64,000 nt of DNA from Ulota crispa (taxonomy: Eukaryota > Streptophyta > Bryopsida > Orthotrichales > Orthotrichaceae), in assembly GCA_963920765.1 (NCBI GenBank), contig OY987248.1, positions 10,698,539-10,762,538 of the forward strand. The letters are read 5' to 3'. A model generated the notes under the pieces. It had not been told where the DNA came from. It saw nothing but the letters and a program-made list of their open reading frames with translations, and did not search any database. This document shows positions 57,454-64,000 of the stretch, piece after piece (within the stretch, counting starts at the first letter, position 1; the number at the start of each line of letters is the position of its first letter). The position numbers and the translations under genes are program-made.

Positions 57454-57696
57454 TTATTTGTGGCAGTTTGGGCACTCCTTAGCATCCTCCAGTTTGTTCC
57501 TAAACAAGCAGCAACCATTTGTAAAAGCGTGGATGGTGTTATATAATAAGCCTAGACGCATTAGCATAGTCTTGGCTTTGTGGAATGTCTGCGGCATTGT
57601 GTTCCCCACGAGCAGAAGGGTCCCCTTCAACAACTTAAGCAATTCCTCCACAAAACTGTTTGGGACTCTGAATGTTGTACAATACACGAGCAACAT
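57454..57696 (-). pseudogene. TNP2 amino-terminal block
   Basis: ELLKLLKGTLLLVGNTMPQT, then AKTMLMRLGL, IHAFTNGCCLF and ECPNCHK. The usual TNP2 form is ELLxLLxxxLLPxGNTLPKTxYEAKKxL, then IHACPNGCxLF and ECPxCG. It leads into the tnp2 core through a stretch with two in-frame stops. Confidence 0.8.
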
Positions 57697-58080
57697 CTAA
57701 GTCAATGTCAACCGGGTACTTTTGCTACCATGGAATAGAGGTGTGTTTGCCTCCTATAGAAGCTCTTCCGCATCCATGCTTGATGGGTCATCGACATTTG
57801 CATTCATTCCAATGGCATTGTCCTCGTGTACAAGCATATCTTCCACGGTAGGTCTCGGTGAATTCTTGTGCACTACCTCCTCCTCCTCTATTGTTCCAAG
57901 TGCACTGACTTTGTTAATGTCGTGGTCCGTTTCCTGGACATTGATGCCGTCATATTTCCCAAAACATTCCGTGACCATGCAAATAATGTAGACTCCACCT
58001 ATGTGCAACACACCTCCATCATTTGAGTCTTCTCCTCTTGAAAATTCTATAGCATCATTTCAATCCACCTTTTACCTCTG

Positions 58081-59233
58081 AGATGAGTACAACAAGTCCA
58101 GTTCACCGTGCTCGTTGTGCAATTCCATATGACTGTGAGTATTTTCTTGGCTATGAACAACGTGGAACTCAAATTGCTGAATTACTCAACTCTGATCTCA
58201 TTTGTACGTGGTATACAATCTTCATACAACTCATGAGTAGAAGGTATACATTCCAACAAAGCAGATCAAGGAGTGCAGTCACAGAGTATTTATAACCCAA
58301 CACAGATAAATAAGCTTTAGTATGGCATAGATAACACTACAACCATTATGTCTACATTTAGACTGTTGTATGTATTGGGAGTTGCTATGACGCACGCCTA
58401 CACTATATCCAAATCATTGATTGTGACTATTCCTTGTTTCCCTTGCACGGCATCTTGGAATACAGAAGAGCACACACATGCTATTATAAATATTAATGGC
58501 TTCTTTTTAATTTTTCCTTAATTTACTTATTTTATGGTCCCAATAGAATTGCTTCCACGGACACTGCATTGAATGAGTAACGTCAGTGTGACACTCTTGC
58601 AAAAGGAAACGCTACATTGTGTACAATTGAACTCTCAGTTGTGGAATCATCCCTAGCATAATTGTGAGAAATACATTCAGTAGAAGCACATGACTTGGTT
58701 TGGAATATTTTGAGGAGGAACGTTGACATGCAAAATTAGGGAATATAGTTTGACAAGAACTATGTCACATGGTTTCATGGCATTGTTTTTCACCCCATGA
58801 ATGAATTCACGGGAAACGTGTCACAAAGGCAAGGGGAGAAACAATGTTGTTCATTATTGGAGAAATTAGCCTAAATTCTAAAGTTGCATGAAATAAAGTA
58901 CCAAAAAATCATGCCAATGTTCACATGCGAGTACACTTCCAAGCGTTGGACCTCAAAGAAAAATTGCATTAGTTTAACCACCCATTATTGTATTCTGAAC
59001 TAATATTGTCATAATTCAATGGAAAGAGTTATTTTTATTTTGTAGACCTAATTCAATGAAACCATTATCTGGTATTAGCGGTACTTAATATTTCAGCCAC
59101 CTCACAATTATGATCTTAAATGTTTCTATCAAAGCCTCCTACATTAATTATTGAAGACACCATTTAGCAAAGCACATACTCAAGAACGCAGTTACATGAA
59201 TTAAACGGAATTCAAGTATTCATAGAATGAAAT
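58081..59233. other. No recognisable gene
   Basis: Spacer between the CACTA transposase and the SET-domain gene. No CACTA terminus (…TAGTG with a matching TTA) was found here. Open frames are short. Confidence 0.4.
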
Positions 59234-60133
59234 TCAGTTCACAATGTACTCGGCATAAAGTTCCTCCCCGACAAGGATGTCCTTCCTTGCTATTGTCATA
59301 ACATATCCCCACTTAGACAAATTCCAAGGTTGTGGCGCCATCCTGTACTCCCACAATACATTGCCTAAGTCTTTCCCTCCTATTGAACTGTTTATGAAAC
59401 CAGCCACATTCCCCCTTGACACATTGCCATCAATGAATAGGTCACTCTTGACTTGCATTGCATATGACTTAATTTGCCAATCACTCCGTTCCAAAATTGT
59501 ATACTCCTCCGTGTTGTACAAACATCCAACAAACAATAGTAGATCCTCCCCCTCACAAGCGATTTCCAAGGCAAAGAGACCCCATCCCATGAAAGGAAAA
59601 TTTGAAACTCTAATTTCCCACTTCCTCTCCCAAAATGAAAAGGGTGCTAGTTTTGGAATGGAACCATGAAGCCATTGACTGTTGTACACATTCTTCCTCC
59701 GAATTTGTAAATTGAGTGCTCTAAGGGGAATACATGTGATTTCCTTCTCGTTTGTGCTATCGACCCCTCTCAATAACAAACAAAGAGAATTCAAACATAT
59801 CTCATGAATGGCCGACTCTGACGGGCCCTACATAGTATACAGAAAAATATGAAGTTGCTCATTACAGTGGAGAAAGAGAACTTTGTAAAGAGAAAATGAA
59901 GGGGACGGAGATGCTTATCACGACTGAGCAGTTGAAGGTTGCATGTCATTTCCACGTACTAAGGTGTTTCCAAATCGTAGACCTGTCCAACACTTTACCT
60001 CTGGCACATTCAGAACAGGGGCACAAGTAACAACAAAGCCAAAGCGCATCTGCCTGGGCCTCTTCAGCCTGCCACAATTGCAAGTTGCAGAGGCTATGGG
60101 AGTTTTCATCTTCTGACATGAGTACTTTGTCAG
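59234..60133 (-). CDS. SET-domain protein, 3' part of gene, two visible exons
   Basis: Likely lysine methyltransferase, or a protein with a degenerate SET fold. Exon 59960–60133 and exon 59234–59827 join in phase 0 across a 132-bp intron (GTACGTGG … ACTATGTAG), giving 255 residues with no stop. The first exon begins at an acceptor preceded by TACTAAC, so coding continues upstream, not found. It carries Cys-rich sequence (TCNCGRLKRPRQMRFGFVV, then TCAPV and VKCW). The second has the SET signature: FMGWGLFALEIACEGEDLLL, FIDGNVSRGNVAGFINSS, MTIARKDILVGEELYAEY. The canonical FINHSC appears as FINSSI, and no post-SET CxCxxxxC follows; it ends IVN. The GxG, GNxAxFIN and GEEL parts are kept. Host gene or a gene carried by a transposon are both possible. 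Confidence 0.7.
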
Positions 60134-61571
60134 CTGAAAATTCTCTACAGTGTTAGTATGATCTTTTGATGAACTTGGTTGCTTTCTTAGTATGAGTACT
60201 TAGGCAGCCAAAGTTTCTTTTGCATACGTTTAGCAAATGAGGATGTCGAGCAATGCCAGACAATGTACATTTGTCAGCCCTACTACTCATCCTAGTGTAA
60301 AACTTACACTGCCGGAAGGGGCTTGCTAAGGGAATGCATAGGTACCATTAATTGATACAGCAAGTGCCGGCGTATGAGTTATTGCAACGTACTTGGGCAA
60401 GATATGCTAATGTCACTCGCAATTATGGACGCGGCAGTCACTTCCACTCCCACTCAGTCGTGTTTGCGTAGTTTGATTACAGATCCCACTCTCTCCTGAC
60501 GAGTACACGCTAATGGCGGTGCTCACTACTTAGGATGTGAAGAGGAGATGGAGGTTGCCACTGCGTTAGACTATGATCAAATGCGACTATAGCAAATACA
60601 TGAGAACAACACCCGCTTGCGAGAGCTGTGATTACCCAAAGTGGCGCTTGCGTGCAAAAAACAAAAGAAGCAAAGGTAAGAGACTTACCGGCATGCTTTT
60701 TGTTTCTAGTGCGGCGATTAGTGATTCAAATTATTAGGGGTTGAGCAATGAATTTTTTGTCGAGCATTGGCTTCCCTGGAATGTAAAGTCCTTTGCCTTC
60801 TAGAATCGTGGAAACCAATCGTTGCCATAGCCAAGGCGCATTGCTAACTAGGAACGCTTGAAGGAGAGGAGAGACTCTCCAAACCCTGAGCCAATGCTAA
60901 TTCTACTCGTAATCTGAATGCATTGTGCGAGAGAGGACAAGTACTTGTGGTCTAATGAGTGTAAGGAAAAGTCCTGGGTGCCGCTTACTAGAATTGTTGA
61001 ACTTAGCGCTCAATTAGGAGGAGTCACCAGCAAACAAAGATAATTGAGCTGTTATCATTTCGGAGGAATACTTGTATGTCAAAATAGACACATTTGTCAC
61101 TCTAAATGCATGTTGTTGGAGGATGAAGTGCGCCATGACAGTCATTGGTAGTTGTGTTATTTAATGTCTTAGTAGCCGTTGGTAATGATTCACCCTGGAG
61201 AAATTTCCTTTACAATGTAAGTAGAGCAGACGTCTGTTTGGATTGAGTGAATGCTAGGGTTTTGGGTAATGTCATTACATTCATAGGTGGATCAAAAAAC
61301 TGGTATGGGTCTACGATACTTGAGCGCAAAACGTAGTTTATGTAAACTGTTGGCATCAACTATCCTTGGATTAATGATAGTCACGTCTCAAACGACTCTA
61401 CTTAGTCAAGTCATTGACAGAATTACAAAGTGAGTTCTTTAGCGTCATTGATTAACTTTTCTTGTACAAACCTCTCTTGAAGTTGCTTTCTTTAGGTGTG
61501 TGCACTCTGAGCTTTGAAGTTTTTGCAGTTGAGGATTACGCGCAAGCTACGGGATTAAGGTGTGAATAAAA
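60134..61571. other. No gene identified; probably holds upstream exons of the SET gene
   Basis: Less AT-rich than most of the window. I could not recognise further exons on the minus strand, nor a promoter. Nothing else supportable. Confidence 0.35.
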
Positions 61572-63882
61572 ATGGAGCGTGCTTCAAAACGCTTGACAAT
61601 TGAGATTGCTAACCTGCCGGATGATGTTCAAGTTGCAATTTATTATGAAGTGTCCAAATCCCCAGCAATTACAGCACCCTTGTTGGACTAAGTTGCTACC
61701 AATGTCACCAGTGCTTATAAGAGCACTTTGCAATGCATGTCAGTCGCTATTGCAAGCGTACGTCTGCAGGGTATTGACATTCCCTTGTGTCCTAAATGTA
61801 AGTTGACAAGAATGGAGGTGTCGAGGGAGGAGACTGAGGACCCAACTTACCAAAGGGAGTACAAATTGGAGGTGCCCAATTCTGAGGAGCAGGTCTCCTC
61901 CGAGGCAGAGGAAATCGACGACAAAAGTAGGGATGAGAAGTTGCACTTTTCTGAACCATTTTTTTTACATCACAAAACCGCAATTCCCAAGGTATCCTTA
62001 TTCAATTTTGTTTCTTGAAACAGTGGACGGAGGTGGAGGAGTTAGATTCCTCGCTGATTAGGAGTAACCGCACCAGGCAGAATAGAAAAGAGTTATATAA
62101 AGCGCCGTGGAGCATCACCAAAAAAATTGGGTATGAGGACGGAGGCACTCCGACCGACGAGGACACTCCACGTGATCAGGAGTCGCCATGGAACAAGGAC
62201 AATGGGGGCTATGACGATGATGACGGCACTGGCTATGGGAGGAATCCACGCAACACCATTTTGGATGATTTAGAGTTGCGGGAGATTTGCGTTCTGAAAA
62301 AAATGGCGAAGGAGGGGAAGTAACCGCAACAAAGAAGGAGAAAGGGCAATGATGCAAACCAACAGAAGGGTGTCATGGCGGCCAAAATCAGAGGGGATGA
62401 ACCCACTTGCCGTGAAAGCAATGGCCACACATCTGCAAGTTCTACAAACAGACGACGGGACATGGAGGGCGCATGCAAAGGTGACCCTGAACCTAAAGCT
62501 GATTAGGTACAGGTCAACAAAGTCAGCAAACCAATTGGCAAGTACCACCCTAAATGGTTACGCCATCTACATGGGTTGTTCAGAGATTTGGATTGGAGTG
62601 CCGATGTTTTCACTAAGCATCCCTGGCCATTTTTTTTAGCCATAAAGGACAAGATGTCGGCAACTTTTGATTATTGAAGGGGCTTAGGTGACATCCTAGA
62701 GGTGATGTTTTTGTCAAAGCTGAAGAAACAGTTTCAAACAAAGAAATTGAATATTAAGCAAGGTGTAGCATTCATTAAAATGCCACCTTATAAAGTGAAG
62801 AAAGCACATTTAGATAAATTCAAAAAGCTTATTGTGCAGACGGACAAGATGGCGGAGTCGGAGTGCATGAAACTTGCACGGCAAAGGAAATCAATGGGTT
62901 CTCAGTCGGGATAATCGATAGGTTTCGTATGATGAAGGCTAGTGAGATGATCCAAACAAAGAATGAAGCCTTTGAATGCAACATTCAATTGATACTAGAT
63001 TTTTTTTTGAAACTATCATTTCCGCATTCATGTAAAGGGAAAAACGGTGAATGTGTAGATTCCGTGGATACTGCTGGGAAAGACCGGGTGATTTCAAGTT
63101 GGATAGAATATTAATGTTCTCCGCTATCATTCTTGTTTTTGACACAGCAACTGCGGCTATATTTATTGTGAACTATATGCAAAAAATGATGGACACTAAG
63201 AGGTAATTGACTCCAATTGTGGCAAGTTGTTGAATTGAATGGACCGTCTATGGATGTGGAGACACAATTGACACCGGCAAAACTCGAAGCATGTAATAGA
63301 CGCGGGAGAATAATTGATAAGGGTCTCAATCCACCCCACAAAGCCCCCATATCATCAGTGGAGACAATGAGGTCCGAGTTGAAGGAGTTGCAGAAGGTCT
63401 GGAACTCAAAATTTAAAAATGTGTTAGCCATAATGCTGAAGATCTTATAGAAGATAAGTAATGGAGAAGAAGATGTCAATGCTCTTTCTAGCTGCGGAGT
63501 ATAGTCGTGTCAGGAGAAGGATCCGGCGGAGGAAGGCCCCCTCGCTCCGACCAATGTTGCGGAATTTAAGGAATCTTTGTGGCGCTCTCCACTGACAGGC
63601 GCAGTCCTTGCCCAGGACAACATGCCAGAAGCACTTACTCTTCACACCCATATAGAGGCAAATCCAAAATTCTTTCACAAAAGACTAGAGGTGGAATTTG
63701 ATGATGTCATCGAATCGGCTAGATTGACACACACAAGTTCCTCTCTAATCAGCCTGTGCAACAAGACAAAAAGCAAGACACCGGTGCAAAAACTGAAGAA
63801 AAAGAACCCTGTCGCAAAGCACTGTTCTGATGGAGATCTTTCCATCATGTGGATACTCGTTATTTATTTATGTTTGTGTTGA
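61572..63882 (+). pseudogene. Unknown coding-like region, broken or multi-exon
   Basis: No family recognised. A start at 61572 (MERASKRLTIEIANLPDDV) opens a frame continuing to ~61991 with one in-frame stop; it contains a CPKC pair and an acidic stretch. A GT…AG gap of only 32 nt (61992–62023) would join it to TEVEELDSSLIRSNRTRQNR and an Asp-rich part. The same frame then runs to 62914 through three in-frame stops, with HPKWLRHLHGLFRDLDWSAD and a Lys-rich part (KKAHLDKFKKLI). A third frame covers 62.9–63.9 kb (KRLEVEFDDVIESARL), ending TGA at 63882, followed five bases on by AATAAA. The long runs of coding-like, charged sequence in one direction argue against chance. It could be a pseudogene, a partner gene of a transposon or a mis-seen multi-exon gene. 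Confidence 0.45.
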
Positions 63883-64000
63883 TTTCAATAAATCAACAGT
63901 TGTGACAAATGGGGTGGTTGTGGTGAGGACCACGGTTTGGTGACAGCGCAGCGACCATAGATTCTAGTGCACTGCGCCGTCTTGTCACATACACAGCTCA
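63824..64000. repeat. Right copy of the 13.4-kb-spaced direct repeat
   Basis: Same orientation as 50393–50575; shares TTTGTGTTGATTTCAATAAA and GACCACGGTTTGGTGA. It overlaps the last codons of the unknown coding region and its presumed 3' untranslated part. It continues past the window edge. Confidence 0.75.
63887..63892 (+). promoter_or_regulatory. AATAAA polyadenylation signal
   Basis: AATAAA five bases after the TGA that ends the unknown plus-strand region, within an imperfect hairpin TTGATTTCAATAAATCAA. An equivalent AATAAA lies at 50458–50463 in the left repeat copy. Function inferred. Confidence 0.4.

Larger units (their letters stand above)
53998..58011 (-). pseudogene. TNP2-like CACTA transposase, pseudogene
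   Basis: CACTA transposase acting on the element's own ends in the nucleus. Parts in order on the minus strand: an acidic leader, 57754–58011 (EEEEVVHKN); the start block with PLFHGSK, then LLKLLKGTLLLVGNTMPQTF and CPNCHK (57454–57740); the link with VLRHFPLILRLRQMY; the tnp2 core with RNVRLGLALDGVNPF, LPPWL and LLLWTINDFPSYG (56725–57330); MRGLKSHNYHVLHQ (55671–55988); DUF4218, with KFPPSFFDIMTHLVLHLVEE (55335–55622); DUF4216, with VGWVEDILSLDYGHFEVVVL (54163–54834); and an acidic tail to 53998. In-frame stops separate several blocks. Each motif agrees with remembered TNP2 family sequences. Confidence 0.85.
52965..58080 (-). mobile_element. Broken CACTA (En/Spm) transposon
   Basis: The left terminus CACTACTAAAAAGAGGG at 52965 has the CACTA signature, preceded by TTA. 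Minus-strand TNP2 transposase blocks fill 53998–58011, so 52965 is the 3' side of the element. The opposite terminus was not found; it may lie beyond 58.1 kb, even past the SET-domain gene, or be lost. The transposase has several in-frame stops and at least one disordered stretch (56.0–56.7 kb), so the element is dead but not very old. Confidence 0.65.

Noticed and set aside
57200-57991. Plus-strand frames of 89–166 codons
   Set aside because: Antisense to the amino-terminal half of TNP2.
59277-59669. Plus-strand frame of 130 codons
   Set aside because: Antisense to the SET domain, whose motifs are clear on the minus strand.
62115-62548. Minus-strand frames of 80–92 codons
   Set aside because: Antisense to the acidic part of the plus-strand unknown region; Cys/Ser/His-rich shadows of Asp/Lys codons.
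1-64000. CRISPR array, bacterial operons, tRNA or rRNA genes
   Set aside because: The tandem arrays lack conserved repeats with unique spacers, there is no compact gene order, and no cloverleaf or rRNA core sequence was noticed. A tRNA scan was not possible.

Overview
The window looks like a gene-poor, AT-rich stretch of a large land-plant genome. The plant signals are a CACTA/En-Spm TNP2 transposase, a PIF/Harbinger-type transposase scrap, MITEs with the common plant terminus GAGCATCTCC, and introns with GT–AG ends. No rRNA, tRNA, operon or Shine-Dalgarno-led gene was seen. I cannot name the species. A seed-free plant (moss, lycophyte or fern) is a guess from the unusual transposon mix, not a result.

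Layout. 1–2.2 kb: no gene. 2.25–7.5 kb: two tandem ~2.6-kb LTR-like units, each with its own minisatellite. 7.5–13 kb: a decayed PIF/Harbinger remnant, then a 2.8-kb inverted repeat with a 1.3-kb PIF-like element inside it. 13–48 kb: a dense field of non-autonomous DNA elements. The commonest have TTAA flanks and CCCCTAAAGG or CCCTTGAGCGCC termini (piggyBac-like architecture; at least a dozen copies in several families). There are also long foldback elements, some sitting at the centre of larger palindromes, and several other MITE families. 48–53 kb: more dispersed repeats, a fragment of a DDE-type transposase on the minus strand, and a long inverted repeat. 53–58 kb: a broken CACTA element with TNP2 on the minus strand. 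59.2–60.1 kb: a SET-domain gene on the minus strand, open across the two visible exons. 61.6–63.9 kb: a plus-strand coding-like region of unknown function, ending at an AATAAA signal. Its 3' flank is repeated in direct orientation 13.4 kb upstream.

The mobile elements interrupt one another, so order of insertion can be read. In three cases a related copy inside the window supplies the empty site: a TTAA element in a 306-bp MITE, a TTA-duplicating PIF-like MITE at 29 kb, and an ATATA-duplicating MITE at 31.5 kb. The only candidate host or captured genes are the SET-domain gene and perhaps the unknown region at 61.6–63.9 kb. All identifications rest on reading the sequence and on remembered family motifs. 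No search was run.
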